Shown here in pieces: positions 41,040 through 49,475 of a DNA stretch of 64,000 nucleotides (its first letter is position 1; each line of letters opens with the position of its first letter). This DNA is from Myxococcaceae bacterium JPH2 (lineage in GTDB: Bacteria; Myxococcota; Myxococcia; Myxococcales; Myxococcaceae), in assembly GCA_016458225.1 (NCBI GenBank), contig JAEMGR010000034.1:62001-126000 (forward strand), read 5' to 3'. The translations under genes and the position numbers were made by a program. A model generated the notes under the pieces. It saw only the letters and a program-made list of their open reading frames with translations. It had not been told where the DNA came from and did no database searches.

Positions 41040-41126
41040 GGAGGCGTGGCCGAGCGGCTGAAGGCAGCGGTCTTGAAAACCGCAGAGGGTGCAAGCTCTC
41101 CGTAGGTTCGAATCCTACCGCCTCCG
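41040..41126 (+). tRNA. tRNA-Ser (UGA)
   Basis: Acceptor GGAGGCG pairs with CGCCTCC, with discriminator G at 41126. The anticodon loop CTTGAAA gives anticodon TGA. The long variable arm (AGAGGGTGCAAGCTCTCC region) is the class II hallmark of tRNA-Ser. The T arm reads GTAGG-TTCGAAT-CCTAC. CCA is not encoded. Confidence 0.97.
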
Positions 41127-41169
41127 AGATTTTGTTCTTGAGTTTGGTGGTTCTTTGACAGAGAAAGAT

Positions 41170-41259
41170 GGAGAGATGGCCGAGAGGCTGAAGGCACAGG
41201 TTTGCTAAACCTGCATACTCGAAAGGGTATCGAGGGTTCGAATCCCTCTCTCTCCGCCA
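41170..41259 (+). tRNA. tRNA-Ser (GCU)
   Basis: GGAGAGA pairs with TCTCTCC, discriminator G, and CCA (41257-41259) is encoded here, unlike its neighbours. The anticodon loop TTGCTAA gives GCT, decoding AGC/AGT. The variable arm is long, and the T arm is GAGGG-TTCGAAT-CCCTC. Confidence 0.97.
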
Positions 41260-41285
41260 CTTGTCGTTGAAGCGCCAGAAAGATT

Positions 41286-41359
41286 GCTCCCTTAGCTCAG
41301 CTGGATAGAGCGTCGGACTACGAATCCGAAGGCCGGAGGTTCGAATCCTCCAGGGAGCG
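41286..41359 (+). tRNA. tRNA-Arg (ACG)
   Basis: GCTCCCT pairs with AGGGAGC, discriminator G at 41359. The anticodon stem TCGGA/TCCGA encloses CTACGAA, anticodon ACG. The wobble A is the target of TadA deamination to inosine, and tadA begins 23 bp downstream. Confidence 0.97.
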
Positions 41360-41382
41360 CTGTTTTCCTCGGCGCGTGTCTC

Positions 41383-41850
41383 ATGAGTGACGATGTGAAG
41401 TTCATGCAGCAGGCTCTTTTGCTCGCGCAAGAAGCCTCGTCACTCGGAGAGGTCCCAGTCGGCGCAGTCGCAGTGCTCGATGGAAACGTCGTAGGCACTG
41501 GCTTCAACCGCCGCGAGATGGACCGCAATCCTTTTGCACACGCGGAAATGTTGGCTCTCGAGGCTGCCGCCAAGGCTGTGAATGCCTGGCGGCTGACGGG
41601 CATTACGTTGTATGTGACTCTGGAGCCGTGTGCCATGTGCGCCGGCGCGTTGGTTCAATCCCGAGTCACCCGGCTTGTTTTTGGAACGCAGGACCCCAAG
41701 GCCGGTGCCGTAGGTTCGCTGTACAATCTGGCCGAGGAGCCCCGACACAATCACCGGCTCCTCGTGACAAGCGGGATCCTGGCGGACGAGAGCCGCCTGC
41801 TTCTCAAGACGTTCTTCGAGCGCTTGCGCGCGAAGCGACGTGACAACTGA
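41383..41850 (+). CDS. tadA: tRNA-specific adenosine deaminase TadA
   Basis: A 155-residue cytidine-deaminase-fold protein. The zinc and proton-shuttle residues are in HAEMLALE (residues ~47) and TLEPCAMCAGAL (Cys-x2-Cys). QSRVTRLVFGTQDPKAG follows as in TadA. It converts A34 of tRNA-Arg(ACG) to inosine so that CGU, CGC and CGA can be read. It lies between tRNA-Arg(ACG) and tRNA-Ser(CGA). Its codon usage is a little less GC-extreme than that of neighbouring protein genes. Confidence 0.96.
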   Translation: MSDDVKFMQQALLLAQEASSLGEVPVGAVAVLDGNVVGTGFNRREMDRNPFAHAEMLALEAAAKAVNAWRLTGITLYVTLEPCAMCAGALVQSRVTRLVFGTQDPKAGAVGSLYNLAEEPRHNHRLLVTSGILADESRLLLKTFFERLRAKRRDN

Positions 41851-41855
41851 ATACT

Positions 41856-41942
41856 GGAGAGCTGGCCGAGTGGTCGAAGGCACCTGACTCGAAATCAGGC
41901 GTACCGGCAACGGTACCGTAGGTTCGAATCCTACGCTCTCCG
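41856..41942 (+). tRNA. tRNA-Ser (CGA)
   Basis: GGAGAGC pairs with GCTCTCC, discriminator G. The anticodon loop CTCGAAA within stem CCTGA/TCAGG gives CGA, decoding UCG. The long variable arm (GTACCGGCAACGGTAC) is present. It begins six bases after the tadA stop. Confidence 0.97.
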
Positions 41943-41955
41943 CTGCAGCTGTGTT

Positions 41956-42042
41956 GGAGAGGTGGCCGAGCGGTTGAAGGCGCACGCCTGGAACGCGTGT
42001 ATATCTGAAAGGGTATCGTGGGTTCGAATCCCACCCTCTCCG
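41956..42042 (+). tRNA. tRNA-Ser (GGA)
   Basis: GGAGAGG pairs with CCTCTCC, discriminator G. The anticodon loop CTGGAAC within CACGC/GCGTG gives GGA, decoding UCU and UCC. The class II variable arm and T arm GTGGG-TTCGAAT-CCCAC are intact. With the UGA, GCU and CGA genes it completes the serine set. Confidence 0.97.
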
Positions 42043-42071
42043 TTTCTGTTGTTGTCGAATGAAAGCTTTGT

Positions 42072-42151
42072 GGTCGGGACAACGTGGGGGCGCGAACCCC
42101 GCCAGGTCCGGAAGGAAGCAACGGTAGCGTACCTTCGCGTGTGTCCCGGCC
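42072..42151 (+). ncRNA. ffs: Signal recognition particle RNA (small, 4.5S type)
   Basis: The terminal stem GGTCGGGACA pairs with TGTCCCGGCC (42142-42151). The universally conserved SRP core is present: CAGGTCCGGAAGGAAGCA near 42103-42120, with the GGAA tetraloop and the asymmetric loop that bind Ffh. There is no Alu domain, so it is the short proteobacterial form, about 80-100 nt; exact ends are approximate. It targets inner-membrane and secreted proteins to the translocon. It lies 30 bp after the last tRNA-Ser. Confidence 0.93.
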
Positions 42152-42163
42152 GTTCTTGTCTGG

Positions 42164-42204
42164 AAGGGCCGATTCCCACCTCGGGAATCGGCCCTTCTGC
42201 TTTT
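42164..42204 (+). terminator. Rho-independent terminator after SRP RNA
   Basis: AAGGGCCGATTCCC (42164-42177) and GGGAATCGGCCCTT (42183-42196) form a perfect 14-bp stem with loop ACCTC, followed by CTGCTTTT. It ends the tRNA/SRP RNA transcript. The same hairpin faces the converging glycosyltransferase gene whose stop is at 42237. Confidence 0.92.
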
Positions 42205-42236
42205 GCGGGCTACGGCAGCGCGGTGCCGCGCAGCGC

Positions 42237-43766
42237 TCAATCGCGCGCCAGCACCGTCTCCCGCCCCACCTCTCGAACCACATGGAAGCCCGCGGCCTGG
42301 AGCTCCGGCAGCGCACGCTTCTCGAACGTCACGGCGCGGTTGAAGGCGGGGTCGCGGATGGAGGCCTGGAAGGCCGCGTCCTGAGGCCAGTCGCACGTGC
42401 GCCAGGGGATGTTCTTCCCGATGTAGAAGAACCCGCCCGCGCCCCACAGGCCCTCATTGACGATGAGCAGCCCCCGAGCGCCGTCTCGCGTCGCCGCGAC
42501 GATGGCCCGGAACTGGTCCGCGCGCAGGTCATCCGGAGGAAAGCCCTCCGCGTTGGCCATGCCCAAGACGACGGCCAGCACGCCGAGTCCCCACCGCAGG
42601 GACTGTCGCTGACGCGTGACGATGAAGTCCGCCACTCGCGGGGCGGCGGCCAGCAACACCAGCACCAGCGCGGGATAGAGGAAGCGCACCTCCTTGTGCG
42701 GCGTGGACAGCAGGATGGCGACATAGGCGAGCGCGCAAGCCAGGGGGAGCGAGACGGCTCGCGAGCGACGCAACGCGAGCAACCCCAGCGGCACCGCGGC
42801 CCAGCCCCACACCGGCACGGAGTTGAGGATGGGCTTCAAATAGTAGTCGGGCGGGGCCGCCCCGAAGTTCGCCGCAGCTCCGTCTGACAGGACGTTGAAG
42901 CGCGCGTACGCCAAGAACGAGTGGAAGGGCGAGCCCCACGTGGCCGCGTCGAGCGCTCCCAGTGCGACGGCGACACCCGCGCCGCCCAGGCAGGCAAAGG
43001 CAAGCACCCGCCAACGCCGCGCCACCACCAGCCACAGCAGCGCCGCCACCACGAAGACGCCCGAGGGGTAGCGCGCCACCACCGCCAACCCCAGCGCCAG
43101 TCCCCCCACGAGTCCTGCGCGGGCAGGCCGCGAGTCTCGGCGGTCGAGCGCCTCCATGGCCACGAGCAGGAAGGACGCCGACAGCGACTCGGCCATGGTG
43201 CGACCCGCGAAGACGAGCACCGGGCCATAGAGGCCGAGCATCAGGGTCGCGAGCCAGCCCCCCGTCGCTCCCGCGCGACTCTCCGCGAAGCGGTACACGG
43301 CCGACAAGCTCCAGGCATGAAGCGCCCACTGAGGCACCGCCACCAGCGCGCGATATGCCACCGGGTGCGTGAGCCCCAGCAAGTCCGCGAGGCGCAGGCA
43401 GCCGGCCACCACGAGGGGCGCGGCCCAGTTGCGCAAGCCCTGTTGCCACTCCCACGCCATGACGCCGTACCCGTGCACGCGCCACCAGCCCGGCTCGAGC
43501 ACCTGGTACACCTCGTCCGGATGGATGCGCCCCAACTGGGCCACCGCCAGCAGCGCGGGGACCAAGGCCACCGCGGCGAGCAGCCACCCCTGAAGCTCGG
43601 ACAGCGCCGATGGCGCCTCACGCACCTCCGAGGCAGCAGGAGGCAGGGCGCGCGGCTCGGCGGAGACGGACTCGGGTGCGGTGGCGTTCACGGGCGGCGG
43701 TGACTCTCTCCGCCCCTCCGTCCGGGTGCAAGCCGCACCGTGTTTGTCCGTCCGCCCTCCAGTCAT
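42237..43766 (-). CDS. GT22-like mannosyltransferase (integral membrane)
   Basis: A 509-residue multi-pass protein with about nine hydrophobic helices. After the first helix the luminal/periplasmic loop has HPDEVYQVLEPG, the HPDE motif of GT-C family 22 (ALG9/PIG-B-like) enzymes that use lipid-linked sugar donors. TPHKEVRFLYPALVL is another family-typical block. The first 45 residues are charged and non-conserved, so a downstream start is possible. With its divergent neighbour it splits the SRP RNA-dnaX order seen elsewhere. It probably glycosylates an envelope lipid or polymer. Confidence 0.78.
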   Translation of the reverse strand: MTGGRTDKHGAACTRTEGRRESPPPVNATAPESVSAEPRALPPAASEVREAPSALSELQGWLLAAVALVPALLAVAQLGRIHPDEVYQVLEPGWWRVHGYGVMAWEWQQGLRNWAAPLVVAGCLRLADLLGLTHPVAYRALVAVPQWALHAWSLSAVYRFAESRAGATGGWLATLMLGLYGPVLVFAGRTMAESLSASFLLVAMEALDRRDSRPARAGLVGGLALGLAVVARYPSGVFVVAALLWLVVARRWRVLAFACLGGAGVAVALGALDAATWGSPFHSFLAYARFNVLSDGAAANFGAAPPDYYLKPILNSVPVWGWAAVPLGLLALRRSRAVSLPLACALAYVAILLSTPHKEVRFLYPALVLVLLAAAPRVADFIVTRQRQSLRWGLGVLAVVLGMANAEGFPPDDLRADQFRAIVAATRDGARGLLIVNEGLWGAGGFFYIGKNIPWRTCDWPQDAAFQASIRDPAFNRAVTFEKRALPELQAAGFHVVREVGRETVLARD

Positions 43767-43798
43767 GTAGGAACAGGAGGAAAACCCGGAGAAAGCAT

Positions 43799-45337
43799 AT
43801 GCCAGACGTCATCGTGGTGGGCGCAGGACACAACGGACTTGTCACCGCGGCGATGCTGGCGAAACGGGGCCTGTCCGTCACGGTCCTGGAGGAGAAGGAC
43901 ACCGTGGGTGGCGCGTGCAAGACGGAGTACCCGTTCCGCAGCGCGCCCAAGCTGGGGGTGTCCACCGGGGCCTATCTGCTCGGGCTGATGCCACCGGAGC
44001 TGCTGAGCGAGTTGGAGCTGGACCTGCCGCTCAAGCGCCGCGACCCGCACTACTTCCTGCCCACCATGGACCGGCGCTATCTGCTCTTCGGCTCGGACGA
44101 GCGGGAGCTGGAGCGGCAGTTCCGTGAGTTCTTCTCCGAGGCGGACTGGCTCGCCAACCAGGCGATGAACGCGGAGCTGGCGGCCCTGCGCGAGGATGTG
44201 GCCCCGGCGTGGCTCCTTCCGCCGCTCTCCATCGAGGAGACGGCCGAGCGGTACATCCGCCCTGCCCTGCGGCACGCGTTCGTGCGGCTGTGTCGGGGCT
44301 CGGCGCGCGAGTACCTGGACCGCTTCGGCTTCAAGTCGGACTTCGTCAAGGCGATGTACGCGGTGACCGACGCGTTCTCCGGCCTGGACGGCGGCTACGA
44401 CACGCCGGGCACGGGCATGAACCTGCTGGTCCACAACATGTGCCGGCTGCCGGGCAGCGGTGGCACGTGGATGATTGTCGGCGGCGGCATGGGCACCGTC
44501 ACCCAGCAGATCGCTCGGGTGGCGCGCAAGTACGGCGCCGAGCTGCGCACGGGCGCGAAGGTGGCCTCGGTGCGCGTGGACAACGGCGTGGCCAAGGGCG
44601 TGGTGCTGGAGAACGGCGAGGAGCTGTCCGCGAAGGTCGTCGTGTCCAACGGCGACCCGTTCCGCACCCTGCGACTGCTCTCCTCCACCGCGGTGCCTTC
44701 CGACTACCGCGCCCAGGTGGAAGCGATGGCCGCGCCCGGCACCACGTTCAAGGTGAACCTGTGCCTCAAGGGCCTGCCGCGCTTCACCTGCCTGCCCGAG
44801 GACCGGGGCCAGTTCGGTCCCACCATCCACCTGCTCCCGCAGGAGGACGACGTGCTGGGCGCCCTGGCGCGAGGCTACGCCGAGACGAAGGCGGGCCGGC
44901 TCTCCGAGTTCCCCTCCATCGAGTGGTATGTGCACACCACGGTGGACCCGTCCCTGCGCGACGAGGAGGGGCACCACAACTCCGCGCTGTTTGTGGAGTG
45001 GGTGCCGCACACGCTCGCGGGCACCACGTGGGAGAAGGAGGAGGCGCGCTACGTCCAGCACCTGTTGTCCATCTGCGACCAGTTCGCCCCGGGGACGAGC
45101 GACCTCGTGCAGGAGTACTTCGCGCTCACGCCGCCGAAGATTGAGCAGCACTTCGGCATCACCCACGGCCACATCCACCATGTGGACAACAAGCGGGGCT
45201 TCAACGACCGCCTGCCCTACGAGACGCCGGTGCAGGGCCTGTACTTCTGCAGCGCGGGCTGCCATCCGGCCGGAAGCGTCATCGGCGCCGCGGGCCACAA
45301 CGCCGCCAACGTCGTCCTGCAGGCGCTCGGACGGTGA
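43799..45337 (+). CDS. FAD-dependent oxidoreductase (phytoene desaturase/PYROXD2-like)
   Basis: A 512-residue flavoprotein. It begins with VIVVGAGHNGLVTAAMLAK, the FAD/NAD-binding loop, and LEEKDTVGGACKTE. Near the C-terminus are GLYFCSAGCHPAGSVIGAAG and HNAANVVLQ, as in carotenoid desaturase-related PYROXD2 proteins. ATG 43799 follows a GGAGGAAAACCCGGAG stretch. No crt genes are adjacent, so a carotenoid role is not supported; the substrate is unknown. It diverges from the GT22 gene over only 32 bp. Confidence 0.83.
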   Translation: MPDVIVVGAGHNGLVTAAMLAKRGLSVTVLEEKDTVGGACKTEYPFRSAPKLGVSTGAYLLGLMPPELLSELELDLPLKRRDPHYFLPTMDRRYLLFGSDERELERQFREFFSEADWLANQAMNAELAALREDVAPAWLLPPLSIEETAERYIRPALRHAFVRLCRGSAREYLDRFGFKSDFVKAMYAVTDAFSGLDGGYDTPGTGMNLLVHNMCRLPGSGGTWMIVGGGMGTVTQQIARVARKYGAELRTGAKVASVRVDNGVAKGVVLENGEELSAKVVVSNGDPFRTLRLLSSTAVPSDYRAQVEAMAAPGTTFKVNLCLKGLPRFTCLPEDRGQFGPTIHLLPQEDDVLGALARGYAETKAGRLSEFPSIEWYVHTTVDPSLRDEEGHHNSALFVEWVPHTLAGTTWEKEEARYVQHLLSICDQFAPGTSDLVQEYFALTPPKIEQHFGITHGHIHHVDNKRGFNDRLPYETPVQGLYFCSAGCHPAGSVIGAAGHNAANVVLQALGR

Positions 45338-45390
45338 GTGAACGGGGCGGGCCCGGCATGCACATGGATCATTTCCGCCAGCATGTTTAG

Positions 45391-46590
45391 ATGCCCGCCC
45401 CCATGAGCTACCTCGTCCTCGCGCGCAAATGGCGCCCGCAGAAGTTCGATGACATGACCGGCCAGGAGCACGTGGTCCGGACCATCGGGAACGCCATCAA
45501 GATGGACCGGGTCGCGCACGCGTACCTGTTCTGCGGACCTCGCGGCGTGGGGAAGACGACGGCGGCCCGGCTGCTCGCCAAGGCGCTCAACTGCGAGCAG
45601 GGGCCCACGGCCACGCCGTGTGGCACCTGCCGCGCGTGCACGGAGATCGCCGCGGGCACCAGCGTGGATGTGGCGGAGATCGACGGGGCCTCGAACAACG
45701 GCGTCGAGAACGTCCGTGAGATTCGCGAGAACGCCAAGTACCTGCCGCAGCGAGACCGCCACAAGATCTACATCATCGACGAGGTCCACATGCTCTCCGG
45801 GGCGGCGTTCAACGCGCTCCTGAAGACGCTGGAGGAGCCGCCCGGGCACGTGAAGTTCATCTTCGCCACCACCGAGGCGCACAAGCTCCCGGACACCATC
45901 CTCTCGCGCTGCCAGCGCCACAACTTCCGCCGCATCTCGGCGGCGCGGATGCTCCAGCGACTCAAGGAGATCTGCCAGGCCGAGGGCGCGGGCATCTCGG
46001 ATGCGTCGCTGTCCATGGTGGTGCGCCAGTCCGAGGGCGGCATGCGTGACGCCCTCAGCTTGTTGGATCAGATCCTCGCCTCGTGCGGCCCCAACCCGAC
46101 CGACGAGGCCGTGGCCGAGGCCATGGGCGCCATCGACCGCACGGTGGTGCAGGACTTCGCCGAGGCGATGGTCCGCAAGGACGCCAAGCGCGTGCTGGAG
46201 CGCGTGGAGGAGGTCTTCAATCGCGGGCTCGACCTCAAGCGGCTCGCGGAGGAGTTGGCGCTTCAGCTGCGCCACCTCTTCGTCACCAAGGCCCTGGGCG
46301 AAGCCCCCGCGGAGTTGTCCGAGTCCGAGCAGAAGTCCCTGCTGGCGCTCGCCAAGGAAGCGGACACCGCGCAGCTGTCGCGGTTGTTCGATGTGGTGCA
46401 CGGCTGCATCTGGGACGTGTCTCGCGCGGCCCAGCCGAGGCTCGCGCTGGAGATGGCGCTGCTCAAGGCCATCCAGCTGTCGCCGGCCGGCTCCATCCCG
46501 GAGCTGCTCGCCCGCGTGGACCGACTCGCCGCCAAGGCCGATTCCGGAGCGTCCGGAGGTCGCTCCGGCCCCGCGAACTTTCGCGCCTGA
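45391..46590 (+). CDS. dnaX: DNA polymerase III subunit gamma/tau, gamma-length frame
   Basis: A 399-residue product. The AAA+ clamp-loader core is intact: YLVLARKWRPQKFDDMTGQ, Walker A GPRGVGKTTAARLLAKAL, zinc module with C-x8-C-x2-C-x2-C (LNCEQGP, CGTCRAC), DEVHML, sensor 1 and the arginine finger region in LSRCQRHNF. Domain III ends near 46540 and the frame stops at 46590, as long as a typical gamma product. The tau-specific tail continues in the +1 frame (next entry). The likely start is MSYLVLARK at 45403, as in homologues; 45391 adds four residues. The gene lies upstream of ybaB and recR. Confidence 0.93.
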   Translation: MPAPMSYLVLARKWRPQKFDDMTGQEHVVRTIGNAIKMDRVAHAYLFCGPRGVGKTTAARLLAKALNCEQGPTATPCGTCRACTEIAAGTSVDVAEIDGASNNGVENVREIRENAKYLPQRDRHKIYIIDEVHMLSGAAFNALLKTLEEPPGHVKFIFATTEAHKLPDTILSRCQRHNFRRISAARMLQRLKEICQAEGAGISDASLSMVVRQSEGGMRDALSLLDQILASCGPNPTDEAVAEAMGAIDRTVVQDFAEAMVRKDAKRVLERVEEVFNRGLDLKRLAEELALQLRHLFVTKALGEAPAELSESEQKSLLALAKEADTAQLSRLFDVVHGCIWDVSRAAQPRLALEMALLKAIQLSPAGSIPELLARVDRLAAKADSGASGGRSGPANFRA

Positions 46591-48427
46591 GCGCCCCTCG
46601 GAATCCCGCTCCGCTCCGCCCCATCACGAGAGCAGCACGCCGCCTGGGCCACAGGCCCGTAGCGGAATTGCGCCCGCATCCCCGTCGCACAGCGCGGGGA
46701 GTGCGCGCGAGCCCGCGGCCATGCCATCGCCGACGAGCAGCGGCACGGCACAGCCCCTTGGCGTTTCCGACACGGGAGATGCTCCGCGTGGCCCGCGACC
46801 TTCGGGAGACGGCGACGCACGTCCCCCCGCGCCTTCGTTCGCAAGCGGTGACGCGCACACCGCTCAGCATTCCGGCCAACCTGCGCCTTCGTTCGCGGGC
46901 GGTGACTTGCGAGCGGCAACACCGCCGCCTTCGGGCCAGAGCGAAGCTCGGCACGCCTCCGCGCCGTCGGCCGAAAGAGCCCCCCCCGCCCCTCAGTCCT
47001 CGCCGAGCAGCACCGAGCCCCACGCGCCCTCGTTCGCGGATCCGCGTAGCGCGCCGCGCCCAGACTCGGTCATGGAGGACTTGCCGCCGTCGGCCGCGCG
47101 TCCTCTGTCATTCCTGAAGAATGGCGGGGCGGGCACCCCGCCCTCGGCGACGTCGAACATCCCCGCAGGAGTTCCACAGCCGCGCCCACCCGGCCCCGCG
47201 ATGGACGATCTGCCTGCGTCGGCCGCGCGCCCGCTGCCCTTCCTCGGCAACGGTGCAGCCACGCCTGGCGCACCCGAGAGCCGGCCTCCAGCGTCGCCAC
47301 CGGAGATGGCGGACCCTCATCCCGGCTCGCGCCCGCTCTCCTTCCTGCGCAATGGCGCTGCGGGCACTCCGCCCACCGCTCCTGGCGCACCCGAGCCTCG
47401 CCCTCCAGCTTCGGCACCGGAGATGGCGGACCCTCCTCCTCCGGGCTCGCGTCCGCTCTCCTTCCTGCGCAATGGCGCTGCGGGCACTCCGCCCACCGCT
47501 CCTGGCGCACCCGAGCCTCGCCCTCCAGCTTCGGCACCGGAGATGGCGGACCCTCCTCCTCCGGGCTCGCGTCCGCTCTCCTTCCTGCGCAATGGCGCTG
47601 CGGGCACTCCGCCCACCGCTCCTGGCGCGGACACTCGCCCCTCCCCCACCGCTCCCGTGGGGGCTTCGCCGCTCGCTCGCGCTCCTGGGCCCGTCACAAG
47701 CCCGACCGCAGGCAACACTCCGCTCACGCGTCCGGCAGAGTCCGCGCCCACCGTGCGCGTGACCAACGTGCGGCGTCCGGAGCCCTCGGGGCCTCCCGAG
47801 CCTCCGTTCCCCACGGAAGACGACGCCCGACTGTTCGCGGAGGAAGGCTCGGCCGAGGGGTGTGCCTCGGGTGAGTGCCTCCCCGCTCCCGAGCCGGAAG
47901 CCCCCGAGCCGGAACCCGACCCCGTTGCCCCTGCGCCTCGCGTCGGGAACGGGCGCGACAACCCCAACCTCTCGCTGCCCGAGCGGTGGCGCGCCGCGGT
48001 GGAGAGCGTGAAATCCGCGTCGCCTCGCCACGGCGCGGCGCTCGCCAACGGCCGCATGCAGTCCATGCGCGCCGGGGAGATCATCCTGGGCTTCGCGCCT
48101 CAGGCCGGGTTCCACAAGAACGCCGTCACGTCTCCCTCGGGAAAGAGCACCGTCGACGCGGCCCTGGCCGACCACTTCGGCCGGCCGGTCAAGCTCACCA
48201 TCCAGGACATCGCCGCCGAGCCGAACGGGGGCTCGCTGAGCATCGCCGAGCAGGATGCCCAGAGCCGAGCGGCCCATGAGAAGAGCACGGAGGGCAAGGT
48301 GCGGAATCACCCCTCGGTGCGCGCCGTGCTCCGGCTGCTGGGGGGCGAAATCGAACACATCCAGGTCCTGGAAGCCGCGCGCCCTGCAGCCACCCCGTTG
48401 AGCGACACTCCGGAGGAGAGCCCCTGA
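46578..48427 (+). CDS. dnaX: DnaX tau-specific extension in the +1 reading frame
   Basis: About 616 codons lie in the frame one base ahead of the gamma frame and are open from before 46001. There is a Pro/Ala/Ser-rich linker (46600-47900) and then a conserved C-terminal domain (SLPERWRAAVESVKSASPRH, GRMQSMRAGEIILGF, EIEHIQVLEAA) like the DnaX C-terminus of other bacteria. It has no start signal of its own. A +1 shift could occur near TTTC (46577-46580) two codons before the gamma stop. Programmed frameshift, an indel mutation and an assembly error are all possible. Confidence 0.75.
47341..47628 (+). repeat. 120-bp tandem repeat in the dnaX tail
   Basis: Two 120-bp copies (47341-47460, 47461-47580) are essentially identical, followed by a partial third copy to 47628; diverged copies precede. 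Each encodes a 40-residue unit containing SRPLSFLRNGAAGTPPTAPG and EMADPPPPG. It is in frame with the tau extension, so the linker length can change without breaking the frame. Confidence 0.92.
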
Positions 48428-48524
48428 CAACCCCCGCGCGCAACGGTAGGGTGCGCGTCACAGTCCCATGTCCGAGCGGGGCCATGCCGGCGCCCGCTCC
48501 CACGTCCGCGGACCGAGGAAGCAC

Positions 48525-48842
48525 ATGCCTGGCATCGATTTGAACTACTTCATCCGGCAGGCGAACAAGCTGACGGAGAAGATCGAAGAGCGGAAGAAGC
48601 AGCTGGCGGACGAGACCGTCGAGGCCAAGGCCGGCGAGGGCCGCGTCACGGTGGTCGCCAACTGCGTGCAGGAGATCCGCAGCATCAAGATCGACAAGTC
48701 CGCCATCGACCCGAACGACCCGTCGATGCTCGAGGACCTCATCACCGCCGCCGTGAACGCCGCCCTGGCAAGCAGCCGCCAGCACATGCAGAGCGAGCTG
48801 GCCAAAATCTCCGGCGGCGTCAAGATCCCCGGCATTAACTAA
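48525..48842 (+). CDS. YbaB/EbfC family nucleoid-associated protein
   Basis: A 105-residue protein starting at ATG 48525 after GAGGAAGC. It has the YbaB pattern: an N-terminal coiled helix (IRQANKLTEKIEERKKQL), a central strand region (VEAKAGEGRVTVVANCVQEI) and a C-terminal helix (EDLITAAVNAALASSRQHMQ). It binds DNA as a dimer and is usually encoded between dnaX and recR, as here. The final SGGVKIPGIN is family-typical. It ends 6 bp before recR. Confidence 0.9.
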   Translation: MPGIDLNYFIRQANKLTEKIEERKKQLADETVEAKAGEGRVTVVANCVQEIRSIKIDKSAIDPNDPSMLEDLITAAVNAALASSRQHMQSELAKISGGVKIPGIN

Positions 48843-48848
48843 GGCCGG

Positions 48849-49442
48849 ATGACGCCCGATCCGCTCAATCGACTCGTCGCGCAGCTCGCGAAGCTCCCGG
48901 GCATCGGCGAGAAGACGGCCCAGCGCCTCGCGTTCCACATCCTGCGCGCGCCCGGCGAGTACGCCGTCGACCTGTCGCAGGCCATCCGCGAGGTGAAGGA
49001 GAAGGTGCACCTGTGCACGCGCTGCTTCTCCCTCACCGACTCGGAGCTGTGCGGCTTCTGCCGTGACTCGCGCCGCGAGGAGCGCTCGCTGTGCGTGGTG
49101 GAGACCTTCGCCGACTTGATGGCGCTGGAGCGCACCCGTGAGTTCAAGGGGCGCTACCACGTCCTGCACGGCGTGCTGTCCCCACTGGAAGGCGTGGGCC
49201 CCGAGCAGCTTCGCATCAAGGAACTGCTCGAGCGCCTCAACGACAGCCGGGTGGAGGAGATCATCCTCGCCACCAATCCGGACGTGGAAGGTGAAGCCAC
49301 CGCGCTCTACCTGACGCGCTTGCTCAAGCCGATGGGTCTGCGCCTCACCCGCATCGCCCAGGGCCTGCCCATGGGCGGCGACCTGGAGTTCGCGGACCAG
49401 GCCACCCTGGCCAAGGCGCTCTCCGCCAGACGCGACCTCTGA
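48849..49442 (+). CDS. recR: Recombination mediator protein RecR
   Basis: A 197-residue RecR of normal length. It opens with LNRLVAQLAKLPGIGEKTAQRLAF (helix-hairpin-helix), the zinc finger CTRCFSLTDSELCGFCRD, and then the Toprim domain (LCVVETFADLMALERT, LATNPDVEGEATALYL) and the Walker B-like GLPMGGDLEFAD. With RecF/RecO it loads RecA on gapped DNA. It is the last gene of the dnaX-ybaB-recR unit and is closed by the hairpin at 49450. Confidence 0.96.
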   Translation: MTPDPLNRLVAQLAKLPGIGEKTAQRLAFHILRAPGEYAVDLSQAIREVKEKVHLCTRCFSLTDSELCGFCRDSRREERSLCVVETFADLMALERTREFKGRYHVLHGVLSPLEGVGPEQLRIKELLERLNDSRVEEIILATNPDVEGEATALYLTRLLKPMGLRLTRIAQGLPMGGDLEFADQATLAKALSARRDL

Positions 49443-49449
49443 GGCACGT

Positions 49450-49473
49450 GCCCGCTCTCGACCGAGAGCGGGC
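49450..49473. terminator. Bidirectional hairpin between recR and the kinase gene
   Basis: GCCCGCTCTCG (49450-49460) pairs perfectly with CGAGAGCGGGC (49463-49473) around a two-base spacer. It fills the 33-bp gap between converging stop codons. There is no long T-run on either side, which is common in GC-rich genomes. Confidence 0.75.
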
Positions 49474-49475
49474 GC

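Noticed and set aside
46083-47117. -1 frame as the dnaX tau tail
   Set aside because: The encoded sequence is Arg-rich and unlike any DnaX tail; only the +1 frame carries the conserved C-terminal domain.
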